A stretch of 64,000 nt of DNA from Algoriphagus sp. TR-M9. Its GTDB lineage: Bacteria > Bacteroidota > Bacteroidia > Cytophagales > Cyclobacteriaceae. Positions 35,990 through 45,552 of this stretch are shown here, piece by piece. Each line of letters begins with the position of its first letter. Positions within the stretch are counted from its first letter, which is position 1. The notes beneath the pieces are model-generated. The model worked only from the letters and a program-made list of their open reading frames with translations, was not told the DNA's origin and did not search any database. The translations under genes were made by a program, and so were the position numbers. The DNA is taken from positions 2,365,001-2,429,000 of the forward strand of contig NZ_CP115160.1 in NCBI RefSeq assembly GCF_027594545.1. The letters are read 5' to 3'.

Positions 35990-36021
35990 TAAAAAAAACC
36001 TCTGGAATTACTCCCAGAGGT
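35990..36021 (-). terminator. Rho-independent terminator
   Basis: Minus strand: stem ACCTCTGG (36021-36014) with CCAGAGGT (36005-35998), followed by a run of T. It lies 31 bases past the end of the TPR gene at 36052-37263. Confidence 0.9.
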
Positions 36022-36051
36022 CTCTTTTTCAGTGAATTGAGAGGAACCCAA

Positions 36052-37263
36052 TTACATACTTTCTTGCCAGTTCGCCCCTTGCAGCTCTACTAACTTGCTG
36101 TTATATTTTTCAGCTTCCTCAGTATTTTTCAGTCGAGTATGAACTTGGTAAAGAATTGCCATCAATTCAGTATTGTCAGGTCGGATTTCCAATGCTTTTT
36201 CGAAGTAAGGCACTGCATCCTCGTAGTTTTTATTTGCTGCAGCTCCCATTTCTTCAGATCTCTTTTCCCACTCTTCATCAGAAAGAGAGTTGAGTTCAGC
36301 TAGAATTTCTCTGGATTTCTCCAATAGAAGTGCTCCAGTATAATAGTTTCCATCATAGAATTCAGGATCTGCTTCTACAGACTTTTTATAGTCTTCCAGC
36401 GCTCCATCCACATCACCGGACTGCTCTTTCAAGTATCCTGATCTAAGCAAAATACCGGCATTGTTTGGATCATTTTTCAATGCTTCCTGAATAGATGCCA
36501 TCGCATCATCCATCTTATTCAATTGAAGAAGCAACTGGATTTCATACTCAGCTAGGATCTTATCTTCAGGGTAATCTTCGCGACCTCTCATGACGATGTC
36601 ATAAGCTCCCTCAGGATTTTGATCTTCACCGCTAAGGATTTGAACCATGAAATAGTAAGCGTTTAACTTATTATACTCTTCTACATCCAATAGGTAGTTG
36701 AAATGCTTTTTAGCTTCTTCATATTTACCTAAATCATTTGCCAGGAAACCGGCATTATAGTGAACAGTAGTATCTGTAATGTCGATTTCACCTGCAAGGT
36801 CAAAGAAGGAATACGCCATCTCCAAATCTTCAGCATTGTATCGATCTATACCTTTGTCAAAAGCGGTGTTTTTCAGGGTATAAATAGAATAAGGTCTAAG
36901 ATTTTCCGGAACACCAGGCATATCCTCTGCATAAATCTCTTCACCTACTCCATCTTCTTTATTGCTTCCGCCCATTTCGAAAGCTTTGTTAAATGTATTT
37001 AAGGCAGCATGACCAACCTCTACCGTCGAAGCAGTATTGGAGGAATCTGTACCAAAAAGCTTGGTTTCGATTTGGGCCTTTAATAGGTATGTCTCAGGGT
37101 CAGATCCTGTTTCCGGATCATTTGTGGCTGCTTCAATTTCTGTGAGTGCCTCGGTCAACTCACCGTTTTTGAAATTTTTCGATGCCGAACGAACCACTTT
37201 TTTTTGTCCAAAAGCCAGAGTCGTTACACCGATTAAGGCCATTGATAGAATTAGCTTCTTCAT
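36052..37263 (-). CDS. TPR protein, secreted
   Basis: A 403-residue protein with a signal peptide (1-19, SMALIGVTTLAFG-QKK). Tetratricopeptide repeats fill most of it: KNFKNGELTEALTEIEAATN near the start, then AYSFFDLAGEIDITDTTVHYNAG, AILLRSGYLKEQSGDVDGALEDYKK and AVPYFEKALEIRPDNTELMAILYQVH. It is strongly acidic. Probably a periplasmic scaffold. It starts 28 bases after gyrA on the same strand, so it may be cotranscribed, and ends at a strong terminator. Confidence 0.85.
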   Translation of the reverse strand: MKKLILSMALIGVTTLAFGQKKVVRSASKNFKNGELTEALTEIEAATNDPETGSDPETYLLKAQIETKLFGTDSSNTASTVEVGHAALNTFNKAFEMGGSNKEDGVGEEIYAEDMPGVPENLRPYSIYTLKNTAFDKGIDRYNAEDLEMAYSFFDLAGEIDITDTTVHYNAGFLANDLGKYEEAKKHFNYLLDVEEYNKLNAYYFMVQILSGEDQNPEGAYDIVMRGREDYPEDKILAEYEIQLLLQLNKMDDAMASIQEALKNDPNNAGILLRSGYLKEQSGDVDGALEDYKKSVEADPEFYDGNYYTGALLLEKSREILAELNSLSDEEWEKRSEEMGAAANKNYEDAVPYFEKALEIRPDNTELMAILYQVHTRLKNTEEAEKYNSKLVELQGANWQESM

Positions 37264-37290
37264 TTTAGCGTATTTTTCTTGTTTGGTTGG

Positions 37291-39849
37291 TTATTCAATT
37301 GTTTCATTTGATTCATCTGCAGAATCTCCCTCATCCTTGGTAGGATTATCATCACTAGCTTCAGGAGTTTCTCCTTCCACCAACTCAGCTTCCTCCACTT
37401 CGACTTTGGAAATTTTTTCTACAGAAGAAATCTCGTCATTTTCTCCGATTTTGATGAGTCGAACCCCTTGTGTGGCTCTCCCCATTATTCGCAAGCCATC
37501 TACAGAGATTCTTATGGTGATTCCTGATCTGTTAATAATCATCAGATCATCAGATTCTACCACTTCCTTGATAGCTACCAGTGTTCCGGTTTTCTCCGTC
37601 ACACTCATTGCTTTCACTCCTTTTCCGCCTCGATTGGTGATTCTGTACTCTTCTAGGTAGGAGCGTTTGCCGTAGCCTTTCTCTGAAACTACAAGCAATG
37701 TTGCATTTTCTTCGGATGCACATACCATGCCAATCACAAAATCGTTATCATCATTTAACTTCATGGCTTTGACACCTGTGGCGGTACGTCCCATAGGTCT
37801 CACTGCTGACTCATGGAAGTGAATAGCTCTTCCTGATTTGGCAGCAATAACGATGTGCTGATCTCCATTGGTCATTTCCACGTTCACCAGTTGATCGTCT
37901 TCACGAATATTCAAAGCGATGATACCGTTGGTACGCGGACGAGAGTATTGCTCCAATGTGGTCTTCTTAATGACTCCTTTTCTGGTCACCATCACTAAGA
38001 AGTGGTTATTCAAATAATCCTGGTCATTCAAGTCAGCCACCTGAATGATGGACCTGATTCTATCATCTTGCTCAATGCTGATCAGGTTCTGTATAGGGCG
38101 ACCTTTGGATGTTTTGTTTCCTTCTGGAATCGCATAGGTTTTTAGCCAGAATAATTTCCCTTTATCCGTAAAAATCAACAGGTAATTATGGGTAGACGCT
38201 GTGAAAAGGTATTCGGTGAAGTCATCCTGCTTGGTGCTTACCCCTCTAGATCCTACGCCTCCTCTTCCTTGCGTTCTATATTCTGTCAAAGCAGTACGCT
38301 TCACGTATCCATGATGAGAAACCGTAATGATCACTTCCTCATTTGGAATCATATCCTCGTAGCTGAAATCTTCTGCATTGTGCTCGATCTCAGTTCTTCT
38401 ATCATCTGCGTAGCGGGTTTTGATCTCCAATAGCTCCGTTTTGATGATTTCCATTCGTTTATCTTCATCGGCAAGGATCTCTTTGAGTTCTTCGATCAAT
38501 GCCATGATCTCTTTGTACTCATTGATGATCTTATCGCGCTCCATTCCTGTCAATCGCTGCAAACGCATATCCAGGATGGCTCTGGCTTGGATCTCACTCA
38601 GCTCAAATTTTTCCATCAGGCCATTTCTGGCTGTTTCTGGATCTGCGGAGTTTCTGATCAAGGCTATCACCTCATCCAGATGATCCAATGCAATGAGGTA
38701 TCCTTGGAGAATATGAGCTCTTTTTTCAGCCTCTCTCAATTCATACTCTGTTCTGCGAATGACCACCTCATGGCGGTGATTCACATAGTGAGTAATCATA
38801 TCCTTCAGATTCAATGTCTGTGGTCTTCCTTTCACCAGGGCCACGTTGTTCACTGAAAATGAAGTCTGTAACTGAGTATGCTTGTAAAGGTTATTTAATA
38901 CAACACTGGAAATGGCATCGCGCTTAAGTTCATACACGATCCGCATGCCTGAGCGATCTGATTCATCTCGGATAGCAGAAATCCCATCAATTTTCTTTTC
39001 ATTGATCAAAGCAGCAGTTTTTTCCACCATGCTTGCCTTATTGACCAAATATGGGATTTCGGTAATGACAATCATTTCCTTATTGCCATTGTCTTTGGTT
39101 TCTATGTTGGCTTTGCCACGCATCACCACACGGCCGCGACCGGTTTCAAATGCAGATTTTACACCATTGTAGCCATAGATAATTCCTCCCGTAGGGAAAT
39201 CCGGAGCCACAATGTGTTCCATCAGTTCAGAAATCGTAATCTCACGGTTATCTATAAAGGCGATGATTCCATCCACCACTTCACCTAGGTTGTGCGGTGC
39301 CATATTGGTCGCCATACCTACTGCGATACCGGATGCACCATTCAACAAAAGAGCGGGGACTTTGGCCGGCAATACTACTGGCTCCTTCAGTGAATCGTCA
39401 AAGTTGAATTGAAAATCAACCGTCTCTTTGTTGATATCCACCAATAGCTCTTCAGCGATTCGCTTCAGCCTAGCTTCGGTGTAACGCATCGCAGCTGGAT
39501 TATCACCATCCACAGATCCAAAGTTTCCCTGACCATCTACCAAAGGGTAGCGTAGTGACCAGGGCTGCGCCATACGAACCATAGTCTCGTATACCGCCGA
39601 ATCACCATGCGGGTGATACTTACCAAGTACCTCCCCCACTATTCTAGCAGATTTCTTATAAGGTTTGTTGTGTAAAACTCCCAGTTCTTGCATTCCAAAA
39701 AGGATTCTGCGGTGTACCGGTTTCAGTCCATCTCGGACATCTGGAAGCGCTCTTGAAACAATAACCGACATCGAATAATCGATGTAGGCTCCACGCATTT
39801 CCTCTTCAATATTAATGGGTATGATGTTCTCGTTTTCTCCTTGAGCCAT
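37291..39849 (-). CDS. gyrA: DNA gyrase subunit A
   Basis: An 852-residue type II topoisomerase subunit that introduces negative supercoils with GyrB. The breakage-reunion domain has the catalytic Tyr123 in [12 protein letters not shown] and the QRDR segment [22 protein letters not shown]. In the QRDR, S84 and E88 are the equivalents of E. coli S83 and D87, so no fluoroquinolone-type change is apparent. The GyrA box reads [12 protein letters not shown], close to the consensus QRRGGKG that wraps DNA. The C-terminal beta-propeller repeats contain '[27 protein letters not shown]' type blades, cut here for length. An acidic tail of about 35 residues ends the protein. Confidence 0.98.
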   Translation of the reverse strand: MAQGENENIIPINIEEEMRGAYIDYSMSVIVSRALPDVRDGLKPVHRRILFGMQELGVLHNKPYKKSARIVGEVLGKYHPHGDSAVYETMVRMAQPWSLRYPLVDGQGNFGSVDGDNPAAMRYTEARLKRIAEELLVDINKETVDFQFNFDDSLKEPVVLPAKVPALLLNGASGIAVGMATNMAPHNLGEVVDGIIAFIDNREITISELMEHIVAPDFPTGGIIYGYNGVKSAFETGRGRVVMRGKANIETKDNGNKEMIVITEIPYLVNKASMVEKTAALINEKKIDGISAIRDESDRSGMRIVYELKRDAISSVVLNNLYKHTQLQTSFSVNNVALVKGRPQTLNLKDMITHYVNHRHEVVIRRTEYELREAEKRAHILQGYLIALDHLDEVIALIRNSADPETARNGLMEKFELSEIQARAILDMRLQRLTGMERDKIINEYKEIMALIEELKEILADEDKRMEIIKTELLEIKTRYADDRRTEIEHNAEDFSYEDMIPNEEVIITVSHHGYVKRTALTEYRTQGRGGVGSRGVSTKQDDFTEYLFTASTHNYLLIFTDKGKLFWLKTYAIPEGNKTSKGRPIQNLISIEQDDRIRSIIQVADLNDQDYLNNHFLVMVTRKGVIKKTTLEQYSRPRTNGIIALNIREDDQLVNVEMTNGDQHIVIAAKSGRAIHFHESAVRPMGRTATGVKAMKLNDDNDFVIGMVCASEENATLLVVSEKGYGKRSYLEEYRITNRGGKGVKAMSVTEKTGTLVAIKEVVESDDLMIINRSGITIRISVDGLRIMGRATQGVRLIKIGENDEISSVEKISKVEVEEAELVEGETPEASDDNPTKDEGDSADESNETIE

Positions 39850-39944
39850 ATAATGCTATTCACGGGTAGATTAAGGCTGCAAGATAGTAAAATCCGACTG
39901 GTTTTGAAAAGAGATTGTAAAGTGCAATTAGGATTAATAATCCC

Positions 39945-40970
39945 TTAGTACCATTGACCGATTTTGCGGTTTTGGAAATTGAAAATACCGCTTCCCCGGT
40001 ATTCTATGCCATTGTGCATGTGCTTCATGACTACCCCACAACCAGCGATCTTGCAGCGCTTAGTTCCGGGAAACCTCACCGCAAGCCCGACCTGCATCGC
40101 ATACACCTGCTGATCAAGCTCTTGGAACTCAGAAAAATCAGAAGTTGCATAGGTAAACTTTCTGAAGTCTGCTCCTCCTTTGACAAACATCTTAGTGTAT
40201 TCAGAAAAATCCCGCTCGATTCTAAGCCCAATCCCGTAATAGTTCTTATCCGATACTGCCAATCTAGGTTCGTAAGGCATGCCTGCCGAAACCAAAGCCG
40301 GATCATAGGCATTTTTCAAAGTGAGTTTCCCAAATTCCGCTTCTAAGATAAACCTCCAGGGGTAGTTCATTCTCGCCCGCTGACGGAGCTCGGATTGCAT
40401 ATACAGGTTCGAAGAGGAATATTTTCTATACTTCCAGTTCAAAAAAGACCTCCTCCTGTTTGCATCATAAAGTACCAGACCTACCGTACCATATAGTTTA
40501 CTCACCTGATAAGTAGCTCCTTCAAAATCAAACTGGTAATCTCCTCCCTGCATTGGGCTGAGATTTCCCCACTCCTGACCAAAACCTCCACCTATGGTAA
40601 TCAGATGAAAAAGATCTATTCTCACCCCACCATTCCAAAGCGGAAACACCCAATCTCCCCCACTCATATCGAGTGGGTTTTCTGCTGAAATATCCAAAGG
40701 GTCCCCATCCAGATTCTGATACCTCGAAAAATTAGGATACAAGCTGGTATTATCCGAATAAAAGGAGGTCCCAAACTGCTGGTAGGCTGCTCCGCCGGAA
40801 AGCTCTAAGCTGAACATCTCCAATATGTTCCTGGCAGCATTCCCAAAACCCGATTCGCTCTTTGGGTTTTTAGCTTTTTCTGAAATACCAAAAATATCTT
40901 CTTGCTGCGCAAAAACACCAGAAAGGACAAAGCATAGAAGAATAGACAGGGCGTGCTTTTTTGAAATCAT
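39945..40970 (-). CDS. outer-membrane beta-barrel protein, hypothetical
   Basis: 341 residues. Signal peptide at 1-21 (LCFVLSGVFAQ). The mature protein alternates aromatic and polar residues in strand-like blocks such as GGVRIDLFHLITIGGGFGQEW, KLYGTVGLVLYD and WRFILEAEFGKLTL, usual for a barrel. Near the C-terminus KRCKIAGCGVVMKHMHNG has a Cys pair and a His-Met pair. That cluster could bind metal or haem, but this is only suggestive. I do not recognise the family. It lies 95 bases from gyrA and is transcribed in the same direction, upstream of it. Confidence 0.65.
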   Translation of the reverse strand: MISKKHALSILLCFVLSGVFAQQEDIFGISEKAKNPKSESGFGNAARNILEMFSLELSGGAAYQQFGTSFYSDNTSLYPNFSRYQNLDGDPLDISAENPLDMSGGDWVFPLWNGGVRIDLFHLITIGGGFGQEWGNLSPMQGGDYQFDFEGATYQVSKLYGTVGLVLYDANRRRSFLNWKYRKYSSSNLYMQSELRQRARMNYPWRFILEAEFGKLTLKNAYDPALVSAGMPYEPRLAVSDKNYYGIGLRIERDFSEYTKMFVKGGADFRKFTYATSDFSEFQELDQQVYAMQVGLAVRFPGTKRCKIAGCGVVMKHMHNGIEYRGSGIFNFQNRKIGQWY

Positions 40971-41009
40971 ACTTAACTTAACGTTGTTCGGAGCATATTG
41001 GTGTGAAAT

Positions 41010-41040
41010 TAAAAAAAAATGCCTCCCAAATGGAAGGCAT
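41010..41040 (-). terminator. Rho-independent terminator
   Basis: Minus strand: ATGCCTTCCA stem (41040-41031) with TGGGAGGCAT (41028-41019), one mismatch, then a run of nine T. It ends the acidic protein gene at 41065. Confidence 0.85.
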
Positions 41041-41064
41041 CTTCAATTAAGATTACAAGCTTAA

Positions 41065-41580
41065 TTATTTTCCGTCTGTAGCTTCAGCAGTATCTTCTTT
41101 TTCAGCATCCTGCTTTGCTTTCATTTCTGCGATCATAGTATCCAGCTTTTCCTTTACTGCTGGGTCTTCCTTAGTTGCAGCCAAAACTTTATTATAAGTA
41201 CCTGCTCCCAAAATCTCGTCATCCATGATCAATTCCGTCTTATATTCTTTTACAGAATCCTGCAAAGAGTCCTGAAAATCCTTGATCGCCTGGTAAGCCG
41301 CCTTTTCTTCTTCAGTTACTTCAGCTTCCTCCATTTTCGCCTCATCTCCCCAAGCTGCTTTGATCTCATTGTATCGAGCACCTCCGTCAATCACCTCATT
41401 ATTGAGAATCATATTTCTCAATTCCTCTGTCTTATTTTCCACATAGGTAGAAGTCATCACTTCTACATTTGCATATTTTGTAAGATCCTCGTCTGTAACA
41501 ACATCCTCCTCTGCACTTTGTGCAAAAGAAGCAAAACCTAGGAACGCGAAAAACGCTCCGAAAAGCAGTACTTTTTTCAT
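41065..41580 (-). CDS. acidic secreted protein with internal duplication
   Basis: A 171-residue protein with a signal peptide (1-20, FASFAQS). The mature chain is highly acidic and helical. Two segments are alike: NMILNNEVIDGGARYNEIKAAWGDE (about 57-81) and ELIMDDEILGAGTYNKVLAATKEDP (about 116-140). Both follow the pattern hydrophobic-Ile-x-x-x-(E)-V/I-x-x-G-x-x-Y-N-x-x-x-A. The C-terminus is a Lys/Glu/Asp-rich tail. The pattern recalls DUF4168-type periplasmic proteins, but the match is weak. Alone, with its own terminator. Confidence 0.7.
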   Translation of the reverse strand: MKKVLLFGAFFAFLGFASFAQSAEEDVVTDEDLTKYANVEVMTSTYVENKTEELRNMILNNEVIDGGARYNEIKAAWGDEAKMEEAEVTEEEKAAYQAIKDFQDSLQDSVKEYKTELIMDDEILGAGTYNKVLAATKEDPAVKEKLDTMIAEMKAKQDAEKEDTAEATDGK

Positions 41581-41694
41581 AAACTATTTGATTTTAATTT
41601 CTGTATAATCTTCAATAAAATGCCCTAAAGCCAAAAATTCAAGTATTTATGACCCTTTTTAAGGATTTTTATGATAAATGGTCTAGTCGCTGGT

Positions 41695-42354
41695 TCAAAC
41701 CAAGTGAATGGATTTCATGTCCTTAATGGTCTGCGCAGGGTCAGCTGACCTGAAGACAAAACTCCCAGCCACCAAAATATCTGCTCCGGAAGCCACCAGT
41801 TGACCGGCATTTGCCGCTGTCACGCCCCCATCTATTTCTATTTTAGTAGCAGCATTTTTTTGCAGGATCATCTCCTTCAGTCGGGTGATTTTGGAAAAAG
41901 TGTTTGGGATGAACTTCTGGCCTCCAAATCCAGGATTTACAGACATGATCAGCACCAAATCTATTTCTTCAATGACATCAATCAATGTTTCTACCGGCGT
42001 ATGTGGATTGATCGCCACACCGGCTTTGGCACCCAGGCTTTTTATTTCCTGCAAAGTCCGATGAAGATGCGTACAGGCTTCATAGTGAACCGTAATGATT
42101 TCTGCCCCGGCATTTCTAAAGGCTGCCAGGTACTTTTCAGGATTCACTATCATCAAATGCACATCCAGTGGCTTCTGCGCATGCTGGCGGATCGCTTCGG
42201 TGACGGGGATTCCAAATGAAATATTGGGAACAAACACCCCGTCCATAATGTCCACATGGATAAAATCGGCAACAGACTCATTCAGCATTTCTACTTCTCG
42301 CTGTATGTTGGCAAAATCTGCTGCTAATATTGACGGGGAAATCAGGGGTGACAT
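41695..42354 (-). CDS. rpe: ribulose-phosphate 3-epimerase
   Basis: A 219-residue TIM-barrel enzyme of the pentose phosphate pathway interconverting ribulose-5-phosphate and xylulose-5-phosphate. It opens SPLISPSILAADFANIQREVEML. Catalytic and metal residues are in DFIHVDIMDGVFVPNISFG, PLDVHLMIVNPEKYL, and VLIMSVNPGFGGQKFIP; the phosphate loop is in EIDGGVTAANAGQLVASGADILVAGSFVF. Full length for the family (about 215-225). It lies downstream of the subtilase gene on the same strand with a 53-base gap. Confidence 0.97.
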   Translation of the reverse strand: MSPLISPSILAADFANIQREVEMLNESVADFIHVDIMDGVFVPNISFGIPVTEAIRQHAQKPLDVHLMIVNPEKYLAAFRNAGAEIITVHYEACTHLHRTLQEIKSLGAKAGVAINPHTPVETLIDVIEEIDLVLIMSVNPGFGGQKFIPNTFSKITRLKEMILQKNAATKIEIDGGVTAANAGQLVASGADILVAGSFVFRSADPAQTIKDMKSIHLV

Positions 42355-42407
42355 ATGTAGTGATGTTTTTTTTAAGAATTTACTCTACTAATTATTTATA
42401 CAAACTC

Positions 42408-44075
42408 TTATTGACGGATCAGCTTGCTTTGTTTCAATAAAGCCCCATCCTGCATTTGAATCAAATAAATTCCTGGCTTGATTCCTTGCAAATTGATCTG
42501 GTAAGGCTCTTTGACGGAAGTACGCTTAAGTGTACTGTAATCCAAAGTACGCCCATTCATTTCTATCAGGTAAAACTCTGCTTCCAGGCTATTCCCAAAG
42601 TGAATATTCAGCTGGTCAGACAGCATAGGATTTGGGTAAATATACCAGGGCAAAACCTCTTCATTTTCCACACTCAAAATCTCCCCGTAAAGTGCCTTTT
42701 TATAGTTGGGAATTCCAAAACCCAGCAAATTATCCGGATCAGCAGCCTGAGTACCGCTATTGAGCAGGTTTTCCATTAGCTCATCTTTGGTCCACTCCGG
42801 CTTTGCTTCCCAAAGTCCAGCCGCCAAAGCAGCGATCTGCGGAGCTGCAAAGGAGGTTCCGTTGGAAAAACCTACCTCACCCGAAGACCTGACCAGAACC
42901 GTACCATCTCCAAAAGCAGCCAGATCAGGTTTGATCCTACCATCTCCTGTAGGGCCCCGGGAACTGAAACTGGAAACATTGAGCTCGCTGTTCACCGCAC
43001 CTATGGCCAAAATCCCTTTGGCATCAGAGGGAGAATTCAGCGTAAATTCGGAAGGTCCTGAGTTCCCGGCACTGTTTACCACCAAAATGCCTTTGGAGGC
43101 AGCCATAGCTGCACCTCGGGCTATTACCGTGGTCTCTCCATCTAAATCTTCCGTGGTATAATTCATTTCAGGATCATCAAAATCCCAGTACCCCACGGAG
43201 CTATTGATAATATCGACACCCAGGCTGTCTGCAATTTCTGCCGCTCTCACCCAGTTGTATTCCTCCACTCTGTATTCTGTGGCGATTTCTTCAGTCATCA
43301 TTAAAATAAAATCCGCATCCGGAGCTCCTGCTACCATGACATCCGGTTCATTGGAAGCAATCAGAGACAGGACATTGGTACCATGCTGATGCTGGGAATA
43401 AATATCCTGATTCCAAGGCCGAACCAAATCCTGCGTCGCTATCACTTGTCCATTGCTTTGAAGGTGTGCCAAAGGGTTAGCAGTATCAGTACCCGGGAAC
43501 CCCGCATCAAAAACAGCAATGGTAACCCCCTTTCCTGTATAACCATCTTCGTGCATTTCATCTATGCCCAGTAGCTCATTTTGGAAGTCGTAATCATTTT
43601 CATCTACAGCAAGAGTTCTGGCGTTTTGGGCAGAAGGCGGACAAAGTTTATGCGTGACAGAAGCGTAAATTCCTCTACCCACACGGGCATTGGGGCTAGG
43701 AATATAGCCATGGGCTACTAGCTCCACACGATCTACAAAGGGCAGAGATTCCAGCTCCAATACCCCTGCTTCGTCTGTGACCAGGACGGTCGCATTGAAC
43801 CACTTGCTAGAATATAAAATATAGTTGGAGTGCAAATAGACTTCATCCACATATTTCTGAGCAACAGGCAAGTCTAAACTATCCACAGGTACACCTTCCT
43901 TACTCCTCCTATCTAAAGCCTTGGAGGTCAGAAAAGCAGCTGGTTCTTCCAGAGAAAGCGAAGTTTGCGGCTTATATTTATAAAACACCGCATAGCGATT
44001 TTGTGCAGAAACAAAGCCTGAAACAAAAAACACAACTAAAAAACACAGTAAAAATCTAGTTCTTTCCATAGTCAC
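42408..44075 (-). CDS. subtilisin-like serine peptidase with T9SS sorting domain
   Basis: 555 residues of peptidase family S8. Signal peptide at about 1-24 (FFVSGFVSAQ). The triad is visible: Asp in GVTIAVFDAGFPGTD, His in QHQHGTNVLSLIASN, Ser in FSNGTSFAAPQIAALAAGLW. The last 80 residues are a type A sorting domain for the type IX secretion system (YIYPNPMLSDQLNIHF ... GIKPGIYLIQMQDG...KLIRQ), which sends the enzyme through the outer membrane. The start overlaps the end of the upstream lipoprotein gene by 20 bases (ATG at 44075; the in-frame ATG at 44069 is an alternative), so the two are coupled. Confidence 0.93.
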   Translation of the reverse strand: MTMERTRFLLCFLVVFFVSGFVSAQNRYAVFYKYKPQTSLSLEEPAAFLTSKALDRRSKEGVPVDSLDLPVAQKYVDEVYLHSNYILYSSKWFNATVLVTDEAGVLELESLPFVDRVELVAHGYIPSPNARVGRGIYASVTHKLCPPSAQNARTLAVDENDYDFQNELLGIDEMHEDGYTGKGVTIAVFDAGFPGTDTANPLAHLQSNGQVIATQDLVRPWNQDIYSQHQHGTNVLSLIASNEPDVMVAGAPDADFILMMTEEIATEYRVEEYNWVRAAEIADSLGVDIINSSVGYWDFDDPEMNYTTEDLDGETTVIARGAAMAASKGILVVNSAGNSGPSEFTLNSPSDAKGILAIGAVNSELNVSSFSSRGPTGDGRIKPDLAAFGDGTVLVRSSGEVGFSNGTSFAAPQIAALAAGLWEAKPEWTKDELMENLLNSGTQAADPDNLLGFGIPNYKKALYGEILSVENEEVLPWYIYPNPMLSDQLNIHFGNSLEAEFYLIEMNGRTLDYSTLKRTSVKEPYQINLQGIKPGIYLIQMQDGALLKQSKLIRQ

Positions 44076-44721
44076 TCAAAGTTAGCTGGATTTTAAATCC
44101 GGAATCTATCAGCTGCTGGCCCAAACAATCATTTCTGGAGCAATATGTCAATACCTCATCATACTTCTCCACCATCCCGATTCCTCGCTCATAAGTTTCA
44201 AACCGATGGTCTCTATAAGTCACTTCATCATCACTTTCCTCTTGGATTACCCTTAGGGTATTAGCATTCAGGTCCATTTCCATTTGAAAATCATCCGGCT
44301 GATCTGCGCTGTAGATTTCCCCATCCCAGACCTGACCATCCTTGGGCGGAAAGACTAAGGTAACCAACGCCTCATTATTCACGCTACGTACCAGACTTTT
44401 ACTTCTGGGGATTAAGGTATATTGCAGGACATTTTCCCAAGCATTCAAATCTTCAGACTTTGACCTGCCCACCACAAAAACCTGCTCTCCCGCTGCATTG
44501 AGATAAAAGCTCCTGATTTGGTCCCGGTAAAAAAACTGGGACTGTTCAGCATCATTCTCTCCAAAGTAAATCGTCTGATCCACCTCATATATCCAAAACA
44601 AACCTACTTCTAAAGGTTGAAAATCATACCCAAGGTCTATTGGCCCCTCCTCGATTTCCCTATCACAGGAACCAAAAAGGATCAGCAAGCAGGTAATTAA
44701 AAGTGGTAAGGTTTTATTCAT
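44056..44721 (-). CDS. hypothetical lipoprotein upstream of subtilase
   Basis: 221 residues with a lipobox (LILFGSC, Cys19). The mature part contains two Cys in CSRNDCLGQQLIDSG near the end and an acidic N-terminus (DREIEEGPIDLGYDFQPLEVGLFWIYEVDQT). The 'PLEVGLFWIYEVDQTIYF' opening is common in Bacteroidota lipoproteins of unknown role. It overlaps the subtilase gene by 20 bases and is likely cotranslated, so it may be an inhibitor or partner of that protease. That role is inference. Confidence 0.72.
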   Translation of the reverse strand: MNKTLPLLITCLLILFGSCDREIEEGPIDLGYDFQPLEVGLFWIYEVDQTIYFGENDAEQSQFFYRDQIRSFYLNAAGEQVFVVGRSKSEDLNAWENVLQYTLIPRSKSLVRSVNNEALVTLVFPPKDGQVWDGEIYSADQPDDFQMEMDLNANTLRVIQEESDDEVTYRDHRFETYERGIGMVEKYDEVLTYCSRNDCLGQQLIDSGFKIQLTLSDYGKN

Positions 44722-44847
44722 AAGTTGAATAGAAGACTAAAAATACTAGTTATTTCCTGAAATTCCTTTACCTGGAGTACCGGCAGTCTGTAATTGCTTT
44801 CATCCGGAAATCTCCCTCCTTATATTAGCGCCCTGAAATTTCAAGCT

Positions 44848-45474
44848 ATGGCATTAAAGACTTTTGTGAAAATAAGTGGGATTACCAACCTTTCCGACGC
44901 CAGATATTGCGCCGGAATGTATGTGGATTTACTGGGGTTTTCCTTGGAAAAGGAAAATGAGAAATTCATTAGCCCAGAAGAATATAGCGAAATCACCGGT
45001 TGGGTTTCCGGGCTGGAGTTTGTAGGCGAATTTGAAACCTACACATCGGAGCAAATCCTAGAAGTGGTCAAAGCATATCCTACTGTAAAGTGGATAGAAC
45101 ATGATCGCTTGGAGGCATTGGAGGATTTGGAAGGCAAAGGCTTTGGGCTCCTATACAAAATGGGACTGGAGGAAGTGCGGCAGATCGAAAATGAAGTGGC
45201 TGAAAGATTAAGTTCTATGGGGGTGATTTTTCACCTCACCAGCCTTCACGAAGAACTTACTGAGATTGATTTTGAAGCCATAAGGGAATTAACAGCTCAC
45301 TGTAAGGTGATTTTGGATGCAGGAATCACCGCTGAAAACGTAAACCAGCTGATCGAGGACTTGGGCCTCTACGGGATTTCCCTGACCGGAGGAGATGAAA
45401 TCAAACCCGGACTAAAGGATTTTGATGAACTGGCAGATATACTAGAAGCACTGGAAGAGGAAGAAGAATATTAA
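44848..45474 (+). CDS. degenerate TrpF-like TIM-barrel protein
   Basis: 208 residues from ATG 44848 (a longer frame from 44794 is less likely). The opening FVKISGITNLSDARYCAGMYVDLLGF matches the start of phosphoribosylanthranilate isomerase (VKICGLT....A..GAD..GF). The catalytic Cys of TrpF is Ser at position 10. The late segment CKVILDAGITAENVNQLIEDL and GISLTGGDEIKPGLKDFDELADIL matches the phosphate-binding end and the 'S..E..PG.KD' tail. The loop with the catalytic Asp is not recognisable. No other trp gene is present. It is probably a catalytically altered paralogue; function unknown. It ends at a shared terminator. Confidence 0.75.
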   Translation: MALKTFVKISGITNLSDARYCAGMYVDLLGFSLEKENEKFISPEEYSEITGWVSGLEFVGEFETYTSEQILEVVKAYPTVKWIEHDRLEALEDLEGKGFGLLYKMGLEEVRQIENEVAERLSSMGVIFHLTSLHEELTEIDFEAIRELTAHCKVILDAGITAENVNQLIEDLGLYGISLTGGDEIKPGLKDFDELADILEALEEEEEY

Positions 45475-45486
45475 TCAGTAATAAAT

Positions 45487-45535
45487 TAAAAAAACAAAGG
45501 CTAATGAATTCAATCATTAGCCTTTGTTTTTTTTT
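45487..45535. terminator. bidirectional terminator
   Basis: A perfect 16-bp stem, AAACAAAGGCTAATGA (45492-45507) with TCATTAGCCTTTGTTT (45514-45529), with A run left and T run right. It serves the convergent genes ending at 45474 and 45553. Confidence 0.92.
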
Positions 45536-45552
45536 GGACTATATCATTAATC

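Noticed and set aside
37291..39849. Quinolone-resistance change in GyrA at E88
   Set aside because: Glu at this site is the natural residue in many bacteria, so it does not indicate resistance.
39850..39944. Promoter of gyrA with TATCTTGC
   Set aside because: Only a partial -7 match on the minus strand and no clear -33; not listed as a feature.
44794..44828. Promoter TTG...TATATTAG before the TrpF-like gene
   Set aside because: Spacing of 24 bases is outside the usual range and -7 has a mismatch.
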